Assembly (NCBI GenBank): GCA_947095535.1
Contig: OX352772.1
Span: forward strand, 220,798,988 to 220,862,987
DNA length: 64,000 nt
Origin: Poecilobothrus nobilitatus
Lineage: Eukaryota; Arthropoda; Insecta; Diptera; Dolichopodidae
Direction: 5' to 3'
In this document: positions 33,356-44,433 of the stretch, one piece after another
Layout of the letters: each line of letters opens with the position of its first letter
How positions within the stretch are numbered: position 1 is the stretch's first letter
Notes under the pieces: generated by a model
What the model was told of the DNA's origin: nothing
The model's input: the letters and a program-made list of their open reading frames with translations, nothing else
The model's database searches: none
Translations under genes and position numbers: made by a program

Positions 33356-34204
33356 ATGCCTGACAATAATAAATATTCAAATATTAATAAAAAATCTGTT
33401 AAAGGAAGAGGAGTTGTTAATTCTTTAATAAATAAATTGCCATTTGAAGCTCATTTACCTCGTTATAATTATTGTGGACCTGGAACAAAGCCGGAAAAAC
33501 GATTAGCCCGAGGTGATAAAGGAATTAATCGTATAGATGGCGCTTGTCGTGATCATGACATAGCATATTCTCAAAATACTGATCAAAATAAACGTCATAT
33601 AGCTGATAAGATACTTGTAGAAAGGGCTTGGCAAAGAGTCAAAGCTAATGATTCTGGTTTAGGAGAAAAGGCGAATGCTCTTTTAGTTATAAACGCTATG
33701 AAAGCTAAAGTTAAGTTCGGTATGGGGTTGACAAAGAAAACTGTAAAAAAACAAAAACAACAAAAAAACAGAAAAAAACAACAAAAAAACAAAAAAAATC
33801 AATTGAAAAATGTTATAAAACAAGCAAAAACAGTAGTTCAGACTTTAAAAAAGCCCATGAATGATGGAAATATTATAAAAATAGCTTTGCATGCAGCTCG
33901 AAAACTTTCAAAAGGACAAAAAAATGCAATTGATACACCTCGAATTATTCCAGTGCCTAAAATTGGTGGTATTTTACCTTTAATTCCAATATTTGCAGGC
34001 TTATCGGCTGTTGGAGCACTTACAGGTGGTGCTGCAGGAATAGCTAAGGCTCTAAATGATGCTAAAAGTGCGCAAAATCAGTTAAAAGAAAGTGAACGTC
34101 ATAATAAAATGATGGAAGCAATAGCATTAAAAGGGGGTAATGGATTACACTTAAAACCATATAAAAAAGGGTTAGGTCTTTATTTGAACCCAAAAAACCA
34201 TTAA
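33356..34204 (+). CDS. Phospholipase A2 / core-like protein of the Polinton
   Basis: 282 residues from ATG 33,356, intact. The N-terminal third is a parvovirus VP1-type PLA2: YNYCGPGTKPEK (calcium loop, residues 37-48) and GACRDHDIAY (catalytic His67-Asp68). In parvoviruses the domain breaches the endosome during entry. A Lys/Gln-rich basic middle (TKKTVKKQKQQ onward, 125-165) follows. A conserved Gly/Ala-rich hydrophobic segment (GGILPLIPIFAGLSAVGALT) and a GLGLYLNPK tail resemble adenovirus core/pX-like cleaved peptides seen in adintoviruses. The protease frame follows directly, out of frame by one step. This is one of the best preserved genes in the element. Confidence 0.88.
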   Translation: MPDNNKYSNINKKSVKGRGVVNSLINKLPFEAHLPRYNYCGPGTKPEKRLARGDKGINRIDGACRDHDIAYSQNTDQNKRHIADKILVERAWQRVKANDSGLGEKANALLVINAMKAKVKFGMGLTKKTVKKQKQQKNRKKQQKNKKNQLKNVIKQAKTVVQTLKKPMNDGNIIKIALHAARKLSKGQKNAIDTPRIIPVPKIGGILPLIPIFAGLSAVGALTGGAAGIAKALNDAKSAQNQLKESERHNKMMEAIALKGGNGLHLKPYKKGLGLYLNPKNH

Positions 34205-34566
34205 ATAAGCTACACAAAAAACCACTTACAAATTATGATTTAGAAAAATTTGGTAAAAAATACTTGAAACATTTTCGAGGGGTTTTTATGAGAGACAATT
34301 TACCTGCAAAAAAGCCTTGGAAATTTGAATGTGGTATAATAAACTTAGATAATTCTATTAGAAATGGAACACATTGGGTAGCTTATTTTAAAAATGCAGA
34401 AATAACGCACTATTTTGATAGTTTTGGGAATTTACGTCCACCATTAGAAGTTATTAAATATTTAGGTGATAAGCTTATTTATAATTATAATAAATATCAA
34501 AACATTAATACATATAATTGTGGTCATTTATGTTTAGAATTTTTATTTCATATTATTAAAAAATAA
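34198..34566 (+). CDS. Adenain-like cysteine protease
   Basis: Processes capsid precursors in adenoviruses and Polintons. The frame is open from about 34,198 (PLNKLHKKPLTNYDLEKFG); the first ATG inside it is at 34,288 (MRDNLPAKKPW), which leaves a short protein. Catalytic elements in order: GTHWVAY (His), HYFDSFGN (Asp) and YNCGHLCLEF (Cys in NCGH). The upstream frame has no ATG and abuts the PLA2 gene one step out of register. So either the two were once a fusion and an indel separated them, or a start has been lost. About 120 residues is close to the usual length of the core domain. Confidence 0.85.
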   Translation, partial: PLNKLHKKPLTNYDLEKFGKKYLKHFRGVFMRDNLPAKKPWKFECGIINLDNSIRNGTHWVAYFKNAEITHYFDSFGNLRPPLEVIKYLGDKLIYNYNKYQNINTYNCGHLCLEFLFHIIKK

Positions 34567-34900
34567 AGCAAAATTATCAGTAAATAAAACATAATTAAAC
34601 AAAAATAATTTTTTTATTATTAGTCTAGCTTTATTAAAACTAACCTACATTAATAATTTTGTTCAAGTTCAAGGTTATTTCTTTCTTTCTATTTGAATAA
34701 AAAGAAACATAAAACTATCTGATAAAGAATACTTAGAATTTAGTTGTAATACAAGAAATTTAAAGAAAAATTAGAATTAGAAATATTATATAGGTATACA
34801 TTTATTATGATGATGATGATGATGATGATGATGTATTAGCCTTGAAAATCTATAAAAGCAGAATAGATTCACGAAATATCTCATTATTTCAATTAAGGAC
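34567..34900 (+). repeat. Intergenic gap with (ATG)n microsatellite
   Basis: About nine ATG/TGA triplets at 34,806-34,833. The remainder is AT-rich. It separates protease and minor capsid gene and probably contains the latter's promoter, although TATAAAAGCAG at about 34,851 is only a TATA-like hint. Confidence 0.7.
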
Positions 34901-35575
34901 ATGTCAATAAAATTAACTTTAAACGGAAATTGTTCCATATTAACCACTAATTATTTTCCTCCTATAGACCTAAAGTGGGAACAATATACAAGTGGTTTAG
35001 TAGATCTTCAAACATATAATTCAATACCGAATATAGATGAGAAAAATAATAAATTTATTATTGATAATAAATCCATTTTTCTTCCCACAGGTTCGTATGA
35101 AATTGAAGATATTGAAGCATTTCTCAGAAAAAAATTGAATATTGTTAAAACAGACAATGAGAAGTTAATTATAAGACCTAATAATAATACATTAAAATGT
35201 GAAATTTTTGCTGATAAGGAAATTGATTTCGAAAGAGAAGATACTATTGGTAGGTTATTAGGTTTTAGCAGAAAAAGATTATTGTCAAACAAATGGCATA
35301 CTTCAGATCTATTTGTTGATATTAATAATATAAACATAATAAGAGTGGAATGTAATATTATTTCCGGAACTTATATTAATGGAGCAGAAGCTTAACGTTA
35401 GTCCTGGCTATAAAATAATTGAAGTTCCTAATAATGTAATTTATTTACCAGTAACCGTTAATCAGATAAGTTCTATTACTATAAAACTGCTTGACCAGAA
35501 TGGTAATTTAGTTATTTTTGTGGAGAAACAATAACAATTAGATTGCATTTAAAGCCTCAAAATGCTAACATTTAA
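34901..35575 (+). pseudogene. Minor capsid (penton-type, single jelly-roll) protein
   Basis: Forms the five-fold vertices in Polinton/adintovirus capsids. From ATG 34,901 the frame runs 164 residues with IDLKWEQYTSGLVDLQTYNS, IFLPTGSYEIEDIEAFLRKK and IGRLLGFSRKRLL, up to INGAEA. After a frame change near 35,390 it continues with VSPGYKIIEVPNNVIYLPV and ISSITIKLLDQNGNLV, then another change and ETITIRLHLKPQN to a stop at 35,575. GYKIIEVPxxVIYLPV and ITIRLHLKP are hallmarks of this protein. It overlaps the next start by 14 bases. Confidence 0.85.
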
Positions 35576-35753
35576 TCAAAATCAATCTCATCAATTCTAT
35601 ATACCTTCACAGAGTAGGAAACAACAATTTAATCAATCAAAGTTATTCAAAGGAGTAGGAGGTGGTTATCAACATTTAGAATATAAAAAACGATTATCAT
35701 TTGAGAACAAAGAATATCTAAAATCTCTTGGGTATTTACTAAAAGCAAATTAA
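35562..35753 (+). CDS. Small conserved Polinton ORF between the capsid genes
   Basis: 63 residues from ATG 35,562, intact. Gln/Ser-rich start (MLTFNQNQSHQFYIPSQSRK), a Gly-rich LFKGVGGGYQ, then RLSFENKEYLKSLGYLLK, which resembles the LTxENxxFLxSLG tail of small ORFs at this place in other Polintons. It overlaps the minor capsid gene by 14 bases and ends 1 base before the major capsid ATG. Function unknown. Confidence 0.6.
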   Translation: MLTFNQNQSHQFYIPSQSRKQQFNQSKLFKGVGGGYQHLEYKKRLSFENKEYLKSLGYLLKAN

Positions 35754-35754
35754 A

Positions 35755-36961
35755 ATGGAGCTTTTTAATGATCCTGTTTTTAATGAAACTATAACTAGCG
35801 CTCAATGGCATTCATATTCACCATACACAAGTTCATTTGGATTAAGTGATATCATTAAAATACAAATACAAAATCAGAATTTAAATATATTACCTTCAAC
35901 AAGTCTAATTTATATAGAATAATATGCATCAAAACATGATGGATCAGCTGTTACACATACTAAACTAGTTAATAATGCTATACCATTTCTATTTGATGAA
36001 ATTCGTTATGAACTTAATGGTAAAGAAATTGATCATAATCGTAATGTTGGTATAACTTCAACATTAAAAAACTGTATTTCACTCAATCAAAATGAAAGTA
36101 CCGCTTTATGTAATGAAAGTTGGTCACCTAATGAATAAATTAAAATGAATGGACTTTATTTCAATTTTTGTGTACCCTTAAAGAGATTATTAGGATTTGC
36201 AGAAGATTATAAAAATATTATTCCAAATGCAAAACATGAACTGATATTAACTCGCTCTCGATTAAATGATAATTCATTATTATGTAATGCCACTAATGCT
36301 GCTATTGAAAAACTGAAAATTCTTATTACAAAAATATATTGGAAGGTTCGACATATTAACTTAGGTGATAATCTTCAATTAAATTTATACAAAAGTATTC
36401 AAAAAGGTTCGGTTATGAAAATTCCTTTTTGGAAATTGGGAATTAATGAGTATCCTACATTACCAGCAGGAATTACACATCATATTTGGAATGTTAAAAC
36501 AGCTTTACAACTTGAAAAACCTCGGTTTATTATTTTTGCTTTACAAACTGATAAACAAAATAAACTTGAGGAAGATCCATCGAAATTTAATTATTGTGAT
36601 ATTGAAAATATAAAAGTATATTTAAATTCTAAATCATATCCATATGAAGATATGAATTTAGATTTTGGTAAAAATCGTTATGCATTAGCATATGAAGCAT
36701 ATTCGAATTTTAGAAGCTTCTATTATAATAGTTCAATATCAGAACCTTTAGTTCATGGGACAACTTTAAAGATGATTCTCCAATCTTCATAATTGATACT
36801 CGTTATCAAGATGATAAATTTAAAATGGGTCCAGTTGATGTCAAAATTGAATTAAAGACTTTAAAAAAAATCCAGACAATACTACAGTTTATTGTCTTAT
36901 TTTACATGATCATTTAGTGGAATTTAAACCGTTAACAGGGGAAGTTAACAAAATTATTTAA
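35755..36961 (+). pseudogene. Major capsid protein (double jelly-roll)
   Basis: Builds the capsid shell in Polintons. From ATG 35,755 (MELFNDPVFNETITSAQWHS) the frame has in-frame stops near 35,920 and 36,135, the latter before a 215-residue piece (36,145-36,792) with LYFNFCVPLKRLLGFAEDYK, INLGDNLQLNL, WNVKTALQLEKPRFIIFALQ and LAYEAYSNFRSFYY. Frame changes near 36,780 and 36,865 precede the end, HDHLVEFKPLTGEVNKII, with a stop at 36,961. The order of motifs (LGFAEDY, EKPRxxIxALQT, YxxFRSFY) is that of the Polinton capsid protein. Length of about 400 residues is slightly short. Confidence 0.85.
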
Positions 36962-36996
36962 ATGATCAATTCTAATTACATATTTATAAATTTAAT

Positions 36997-37466
36997 ATGA
37001 AATACATTGTAATTGATATTCAAGGTTTTCGGGATAATCAAAATAAATGTATTACAAAAGAAATTGCATGCTTATCATTAAACTGTGAAATTTAGCATTT
37101 TATTATAAAAGCTCCTTATGGATATCATATTATACAAAAATAATAAATAAATGGTTAACAAAAAATCATCATGGATTTGCTTGGAACAATGGATCATCTC
37201 ATTTCTGTAATGTAATCAATTTTTTAAAATCATATATAGATTATCAAACTATAGTTTACCTTAAATGGGGTGAAAAACAAAAAATTATTCAAAGTTTTTT
37301 CAAGCGAAATAATGTTATAAACTTAGATGAACAAGTATGAACAAGTTTAAAAATATTAAAAAAGTTCTATGAAAATCAGTATAAAAAATGTCTATTTAAT
37401 CATTTTGGGTTCTGCGCTCTTCAAAATGTTTACATTTTAAAATCATTAATAAAAAAGCTGACTTAA
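36997..37466 (+). pseudogene. Conserved Polinton protein with MKYIVIDIQGF start (RNase H-fold-like?)
   Basis: ATG 36,997 begins YIVIDIQGFRDNQNKC, with an Asp in a first hydrophobic strand followed by KEIACLSLN. This resembles the first strand of RNase H/exonuclease folds, but no full catalytic set can be shown. Stops at about 37,095 and 37,140 and frame changes lead to HHGFAWNNGSSHFC, IVYLKWGEKQKIIQ and HFGFCALQNVYILKSLI, ending at 37,466. Genes with IDIQGF and CALQNVYIL follow the major capsid gene in insect Polintons. Function unproven. Confidence 0.65.
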
Positions 37467-37593
37467 ACATTTTAAAAGTATTTAAACCAGTTTTGAAGTA
37501 AAAACCGTATTAGTCAAAATATTTGTTTCTTTTGAAAATCATTGGGTCACCAAGTTCATCACACTCTGATAAAAGTTTGGTTTTTACAATCAT

Positions 37594-37777
37594 TATGGAT
37601 AATAAAGAACAAGAAAAAACAAAAATGGCTCAACAACAAGAATATAGGAGTCCAAGTAAATCTAAGACATCAGCATCTTGCACAATATCATGTATGCATT
37701 CATCATCATCAACTAGCGTAAAATATCAAAAACAACACAAAGCTAATAGCAATGGAAGTTGTTGTAGATTATCATAA
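37594..37777 (+). CDS. Low-complexity small ORF
   Basis: About 60 residues from an ATG at 37,594 (MDNKEQEKTKMAQQQEYRSP), rich in Ser, Lys and Gln and ending SNGSCCRLS. A longer open frame extends to 37,523. No family recognised. It lies at the plus-strand gene end, facing the minus-strand OB-fold-like gene, and could be real or chance. Confidence 0.3.
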
Positions 37778-38104
37778 AAATCTGTTAAAATAATAAATTC
37801 GACTTTTTATTTTCTTATTCAATAAAAATATAAAAAAGAAAAATTTTTTTATTTAAATTTTTTATGTTTCGTTTATTCAAATAGCTATACAATTTATCAA
37901 CAAGATAAACTTTACAGATGTAGTATGAATCTAAAAAGAATTTTATGTAAAAAATTTTAAGTCAATGGTACGGTGTAGAACTGGTATCTCCATATAAATA
38001 AAACTCTTTTTTCTTATTTAGATTGGAAAAATTGGAAATTTTAAAAATTAAAAACTAAAAAAATGAGTTCTTTAATTTTTATTATCTTTATTTTTTTTTA
38101 CTTT

Positions 38105-38542
38105 TTATAAATTTTCACATTTAAAGTCGATGACAAAAAATTTTTCCTTTTTTTCGATTATTTCGAAAAAATATTTAATATCATTATTTGATATTTTTCG
38201 GTTTAATATTTCCACTATTTGTTGACTCTGCTTTAAAGTATAGTATTTGGGTAAATAGGTAAAAAAATTATTTGTGTGTACTACTACACATCTGACTTGA
38301 TCCTTCTCAGTTTCTGCGAACTTCGAAGTCGTCTTCTGTAACTGCAAAATCTCATATTTCTGCTTTTCCTGCAATTCTGACATCGAAATAAACCTGCTTC
38401 TCTTGTTGATATCATACAAAAATTCCTTTAAAATATTTTACTCATCCTTCCTCGTTTCTTGATCGATATCGATCATAAAATTGCTTAAGATATCATCTTC
38501 TTCTGCACTCATTTTAATCTTTTTTGCTCTTGGTTGCTCCAT
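38105..38542 (-). pseudogene. Polinton OB-fold-like small protein, one stop
   Basis: From ATG 38,542 (MEQPRAKKIKMSAEEDDILS) the frame meets a TAA after RKDE and then runs from about 38,430 to 38,105. The main part has ISMSELQEKQKYEILQLQKT, VRCVVVHTNNFFTYLPKYY and FEIIEKKEKFFVIDFK. The pattern of a KKYxIxxLxxVxTKFG-like strand, a central VxxxLPxRY-like strand and a final hydrophobic strand is that of small OB-fold, single-strand-DNA-binding-like proteins found in Polintons. It is inferred to serve replication with the polymerase. Confidence 0.5.
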
Positions 38543-39021
38543 TTTTATATTTTTTTTTTATTTACTATGTTTAATTGAACTGTTCAGAAAAGAATAAGAT
38601 CTTAAGAAATGTTAGCTGCTTTTTATTTGAAAATTTTTAAATGATTTTTTTTTTTTTTCTTCAATTTTTTATTATCATTATCATATAATAGAATTTTTAT
38701 GTGATAAAACAAATTTTTTAACAGAAATCGGTTTTATGTTCTGTGTCATGAAGTTTGATTATACTAATTTCAAGAGCTTAAAAGTACTTTAAACATTTAT
38801 TATATTAATTAAATGGTTTATGCTTTCTAACTTATCTTGATTCAATTTTTAACACAGGTTTTTAAATTTTTTTTTGGGGATGTATGTGGTTTTATGGTGC
38901 CAACATTCCTCAAAAATGTCTTTCTAAATTGTTAAAAGAAAAATATATATAAACTTAATACAACAATAATTGAATTTATCTTAAAATTATTTAATTTTGT
39001 TTTTTTATTTTATAATTTTTT
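38543..39021. other. Gap between OB-fold-like gene and polymerase
   Basis: AT-rich, with poly(T) runs near 38,560 and 38,645. No gene. Confidence 0.6.
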
Positions 39022-42000
39022 TTATTTTATTGCAAAATGACCCCAAGCCAATGTGTGTACATTATCATCTAAAACATATCTTTTATCATCGTGGTAACAT
39101 AATGAAATTTTATTTAAATTTTGTGTATACAAATTATGAATCTTACTTCTAAAACTTAACATATTACTTTTAAAAAGTTTTCTTTTATATAAACATTCTC
39201 TGTAATCACTTAAAGTGAATAATTTTACAATATTTCTTTTGATACATTTTGCTTTAACTATAACATTTTTATTTTCAATATCAATCGAATACATTTTCGC
39301 TTTTAATCCAATAAATTCTTTAATTACACTACCATTGCACTCATTCTTCATCATACCTAGAACCTTTTTATTTTTCAGAGTAATTTTATAAGAATTATCA
39401 ATTGAATATTCTGATGTATCATAAAACTTTTCTATGTCAGATTTAATATCTTCGTAAAAATCTTCTGTTGTAATGGTATATATAAATGAGTCAGTATCCA
39501 TATAATTCAATTTAACATTTTTATTAAATTTTGGTTTAATATAATCATAGTGGAAATCATACATTTTGTGTTTTGAAATTTCTAATACAGAAAAACCTAC
39601 ATATAAAGTCTTATTATAGTATACATTAGTTCTATTCAACTGAGTTGCAACCATATCACTTGTAAATTTAGCTAAACTGTGAAAATTTGGTTTAGATATC
39701 AAAGCTCTTGTCCCCAAGACTTGTCACTGACTTTCCCAACTTGTTACAATTTTAATATTTTTTCACTTATCTATATTTTCAATAGTTTTTCCATATATCG
39801 CATTATTTAACAATTTAAATGTATTTTTTTCAAAATTATTTTTAGCTAGTGTTCGGTGATAGTTATTTAAATCTATATAACTTTTCAACCAACAATCTTG
39901 GTTAAAGCTCAAAGCTCGGTGAATCTTTTTTAATATTAATCCATGTTTTACACATTGTTGAAGGTTTGTATAATGGATATTATATTTCTTTTTTTCTTCT
40001 AAACTGGTAATTAGCTTTATACTTTTCATTTTTGAATGTTTTTTATTTTCTGGACAAAATGGAAGATCGTTGTGATCATCATGTTTATCGACAGGATATT
40101 CTAATTCTACTTCCTATATTAATGTATCCTATATTTGAATCAGAAGGTATATTCAAAAAATCAATATTTTCTATTTTATCACACCAGTAGAAATTAGATA
40201 TAGGTAAGAATTTAGACATAGCAAACCCATACAGATTGTTAACATCTAAATATGTTATAAAATTTGAAGGTTTTGTTTGAACACTGTCAAATTCCATCTC
40301 TAACACCCCTTTTGAAAAAATTATACATATTAATATCAGTTAGTAACTGAAGTTCTACTTTTGTAATATTTGAGCATAGCATCCCAACTAAAACCAGGTA
40401 ACGTATAATATTGGCATACATCTAATTCATATATCTGCTTACATACTTTTCGAAAATTATCGAATACATCTGCTAATAGAATAACATCTGTTTTTAAATA
40501 TATTTCTAAATAGTCTTTAAAATATTTGCATTCAAATGTTTCCCAAACAGTCTTTCCATGTTGATAGTCTTTATCTGAAATTGTTGTTTTCGAAAATTTA
40601 TTATCAAAACTTCTTTGACAAGGTAACCCTGTTTGATACAATTTTTCAAAAGAATTTAAATATTCATAAGGAAATATCCCCTTTCGGTTCACTAAATTAA
40701 ATTTATTTTCGTTTGGATACATTTTCTTTAATATGACATAAACCGAAATGAATCTAAGAACCTCAACTCTATAGATTCCCCTTCATCAACCTCAATCCAT
40801 TTTGATAAAGAAATATACTTATTCATAGGAATAACATTAATTTTACCCAAACATTTTATTAAGTTTTTAATAAATAATAAATAATTTTAATTAAAATTAC
40901 AAAATTAATGCGCTGGTCCTCGATATATTCCGGTTAAATGACAATGGTCTGCAACCATATTTTCATCTAACATTTCATTACAAACATGACAATTTATAAA
41001 TGAATTATTCGTTCTTCATCTGTAAGAATTTTCATTGTAATAATATTTTTATAATACTTACTATAAATTTGTTTCACATCTTCTATTAATTTCTCCAAAA
41101 AAATGCTATCTATGCAATCAGTTCCAGTATCCTAATACATCCTAAACATATTAGAGTTTTGATCGAAAGATGGTTTGATGTAATATGCCATCGCACATGG
41201 AATATGTTCTTGAATGTTTGTTGTTGTTGATGTAGATGAATCTGGTAAACATGTTGTTATATCTTGAATAATGCATTCAAAGTCTGCATACACGACAAAT
41301 GGTACATCCATTTTTTTGTATTAATTATTGTATTAATTATACATAATTTTGTATTAATTTTCTATTATTCTTTGTAATTTGCGAATGTAATAGTCGAGAA
41401 ATATTTTTAATCCAAACATGTGTTCTCTGATCCTCTTGTATTAATAGCAATTTAATATGATGAAGTTTCTCTTCTTTTGTACATTGAAATGGACCTACAA
41501 TTTTGTAGAATGTATTTTGAGATGTTTCTTGTTTTTCAAAACCAAAAACATTGATACTAATTGTTACTAATTGTTCAAATTTTTTTATATCAGCAACTTT
41601 CATAGGAAATTCTAAAACATCAAAATTTAGTATAATATTTTGTAGTTGTATTTTATTCGATTGTATATCAGCAATCCCTTATGTTTGTGTTCGTACAAAG
41701 CTGATATTATACTCCATTTAAAACAATACTCATCAGCGTTCATCACGTTGATACAAGCCTTTTTAGTCTTCAAAAATTTTGCTAACGGAAGATATTGTGA
41801 TCCTCGTAAAGGTTTGTATTGATTAATGTTTACTTCTAAATGTATTATTCGATGTAGAGCCCAACCACTATCCCTTTCTTGAAATTATTCACTTTTAACA
41901 ACAAGACACTGCAATAATTTATCTAACTTTTCTAATATTTCGGTTGGTTGTAGTATAATTTCCATTTTCGTATTGAAAGACTTTATTGATAAATTAAAAT

Positions 42001-42379
42001 CTTCTAAGTCATCCAAATTATTATTATACGTTTTCAAATATTTTATATATTCAATAAATAATTTAAAGTTAAATTTGAAAAAATTATGTTTTTTCAAAGA
42101 ATTTTCTAATAATTTAATTATTTTATCCTTGGAACTATGTAAAAATTGTTCTGGTAACAAAACATTTTCCTCATTATTTTCCAATATAAATGTTTCTATT
42201 CGTTTATTGAAACAGCTTTTAACACTTTTTAGATTTGCTTCAATATAATCACCACTATTTGTTTTATGTAAAAATATTCTTATATGATATAACCCTTCTT
42301 TCAATGGTATATCGTTTTTACAGGTTTCACAGAACTTAATATCTGACTCACTGAAGGTTTTACTACCAGATCGTTTCAT
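39022..42379 (-). pseudogene. Protein-primed DNA polymerase B of the Polinton (broken)
   Basis: Replicates the element from a terminal protein. N-terminal frame 42379-41885 has a C2H2-like CETCKNDIP...HIRIFLHK region. A remnant at 41,880-41,680 reads RDSGWALHRIIHLEVNIN. Frame 41603-41337 has TISINVFGFEK and HVWIKNISRLLHSQ. The exonuclease motif YADFECI is at about 41,275-41,300. Frame 40722-40336 contains LEIYLKTDVILLADVFDNFR and YYTLPGFSWDAMLKYY. Frame 40306-40085 has motif A (LDVNNLYGFAMSKFLP). Frame 40029-39763 has motif B (LLNNAIYGKTIEN). Frame 39717-39022 has motif C (YMDTDSF, 39,504-39,484) and a C-terminal KCIKRNIVK. The span of about 1,120 codons fits the family. At least six breaks show it is dead. 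Confidence 0.92.
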
Positions 42380-42874
42380 TTTTTTTTTCTTTTTTTTAAA
42401 TTTTTAATAAGAACAACAATTTTAATTTAATAATAAACAATTAATAATAAGTTTTTCAAACAACACCTTTTATTTATACAAATTCTGTTCATCCATATCA
42501 TCATATCATATCATTCAAATGTGTGCGGGATTGCCTGACATCATTTTTTAAGTTTATTAATAATAAGTATAATAAAATATGTATCACAACATTTTATGAT
42601 ATAGACATTTTTTTATACTTTATATTCTTAAAACCGCAACATTTTTTCATTCAAAAATTAAAATTTTTTGTTTATTTTTTTTTATACTCTAATTTTTATT
42701 TTTTATACACTGTAATATAAAAACCGCAACTTTTTTTCATTGAAAAATAAAATTTTCTTATCACAAACACAATTCATTTTTAAATTTCTGATTTCCTGTA
42801 AATTATAGGATAGGTACATCTAAATATTTTGATTACATTATGTTTAGCTTGGAAATATGAATACTTTTAATGAA
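42380..42874. other. Polinton right end, non-coding
   Basis: AT-rich, including ATCATATCATATCAT near 42,500 and two CCGCAAC(A)TTTTTTCATT blocks near 42,635 and 42,725, about 90 bases apart. The frame at 42,523-42,720 (plus) is Phe/Tyr-rich and not convincing. Confidence 0.55.
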
Positions 42875-43190
42875 TATAAGAGATGTCAATATTTATTCGA
42901 AGTTGTAGAGCAATTCCATATGTGTGAGATCATCACATATTCACATTGATATCGGTTAACGAAAGCAAAACTTCAAGTATTTTTATTTTATTTTTGTTCA
43001 TATTCCAGCTTCTAGCCCCAGCTTCTGCACCCAACCCAAGTTTTCCGCTGAGACCATCGTTTTCATTCACTTTCAGAAACGAAAATTCAATTCCATTATA
43101 CCACCCCCAATTTCTATTACATAATACTTTAACTGTCAAATTTGATCTGACGTCATTTGACAGTCCTAGAACGTACATATTATTACTACT
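42875..43190 (-). repeat. Right terminal inverted repeat of the Polinton
   Basis: Inverse of 26,766-27,043. The inner end begins at GAGATGTCAATATTTATTCG, the outer end at 43,190 is ATTATTACTACT. A segment of about 80 bases near 42,925-43,005 has no match in the left copy, so the two have diverged by an indel. Confidence 0.9.
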
Positions 43191-43855
43191 TTTTTTTATT
43201 TAAATCTATAAAATGACATTTTCAAATTATAAAAACACTTTGTTTGTATTTATGCATATATGGATATGTATGTTATATGTATGTCAAATAAAATTAATTA
43301 AAAAAAAAAATCAATTCGAAGAAATTAATGAATGAAAAATTAATTCTTTTTTGTTATTTTATTATTTTTTTCTTTCCTTTCATCCTTTTGTAATGTATCA
43401 TAGTTTTAAAAAATAAAAATATTTCAAATTAAAAATTATATCTATAAAAAATAATAAATTATATCAATAAAAAAAAAAAATAAAGAATAAAGTGAACTTA
43501 AATTATAGTAAGTGCATTTAAAAAAAAAGTAAGTAAGTAAGGACAAATCTTACTGAATTTGGTTCGACAACAGGAAAAGGAAACGAGGCCCTCGAGTAGT
43601 CATAGAACAAAAAGGAGCCACCATACTGTGCCATTAAACACAACAAGTGCGAGTTGGCAGCCGCCTATTCTGTCGACCCTAACGACTGCGAGTGGTTCTG
43701 CAATGGGACTCCGTGTAGCCTCTTTTATGTAAGTCAGTATTTTTTTTTTTTTTTTTTTTGGGGGTATAAAAATTTAAAGGTTAAAGAAAATCTATAAGGA
43801 AAATATAAAATATAACAAGTAAATGTAACAGTAAGTCGATACAACCGACTTATTA
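43191..43855. other. Gap with a GC-richer, exon-like block (43,560-43,735)
   Basis: The block at 43,560-43,735 is clearly less AT-rich than its surroundings. One frame reads FGSTTGKGNEALE and another KRGPRVVIEQKGATILCH, which recalls the start of FLYWCH zinc fingers; a third gives CELAAAYSVDPNDCEWFCNG. It ends at TTTTATGTAAGTCAG, which contains a consensus 5' splice donor (GTAAGT), and a 21-base T run follows. It may be a host exon or a fragment of another element. Confidence 0.4.
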
Positions 43856-43959
43856 ATACCCTACACCTGAATAATTCGAATTAAATAAAAAATCCATAAG
43901 TTTTTTTGGCAGCTGCTTCAACTTCTTCCCTTTTCTGTCTTATTCAACTCGTATTTCAG

Positions 43960-44433
43960 GAACGTAAAAGAAACATCCTCTTGGGATATGCTTGAAACCT
44001 TTGTAAAAAATTTTAAGTTTCTATCTTTATTAATTTCGAAGATTGTTAGTCCTTGGGAGGTGTGTGTCAGGTACCCGAATTACCACTCCAATTCATCGAA
44101 TCCATCTCAGGAACGTAAAGAAAACATGCCAGAACACCATTGTACTAAATTTAAAGGTTCTACTTTTGTTGGTTTTGGGGATATGCTCGTTGCTCTTGTG
44201 CTCGTCCGGAAGTTTCCAAAATACGAACCCATGGTTCAAATTCTTTCAATGGCACTTTCCAATTTTACAGAAAAGGAATCATAATAGAACACCTTTGTAC
44301 TAAAAATAAAAGTTCTACCTTTGTTGGTTTTGGAGATAATCTCGTTTGCTCTGGGGCTCGTTTGGAAGCTTCAAAAATACGAATCCATGGTTCAAATTCT
44401 TTCAAATGCCAGTTTCCAATTTTATAGAAAAGA
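43960..44433 (+). repeat. Left part of the 147-158-bp tandem array
   Basis: Repeat anchors GGTTTTGGGGATATGCTC (about 44,169) and GGTTTTGGAGATAATCTC (about 44,327) are 158 bases apart. A more diverged unit precedes them. Each unit contains CAGGAACGTAAA-like, TTGTACTAAA, GGTTCTA and GGAAG(C)TTCC blocks. Short open frames in these units have no independent support. Confidence 0.8.

Larger units (their letters stand above)
26766..43190. mobile_element. Polinton/Maverick, complete between terminal inverted repeats (16.4 kb), degraded
   Basis: Polintons are virus-like, self-synthesising DNA elements with a protein-primed DNA polymerase, a retroviral-type integrase, an adenain-like protease, a packaging ATPase and jelly-roll capsid proteins; relatives with PLA2 genes are called adintoviruses. 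All these parts are present between the inverted repeats. The element starts AGTAGTAATAATATG and ends with its inverse, the AG...CT ends expected of Polintons. The flanking hexamers are GGCTTT and TTTTTT, so the expected 6-bp target duplication is not clear. Integrase, polymerase, capsid and conserved WDD genes carry frame changes or stops and the ATPase is cut short. Codon use is as AT-rich as the surroundings, as expected for an old insertion. Confidence 0.93.
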
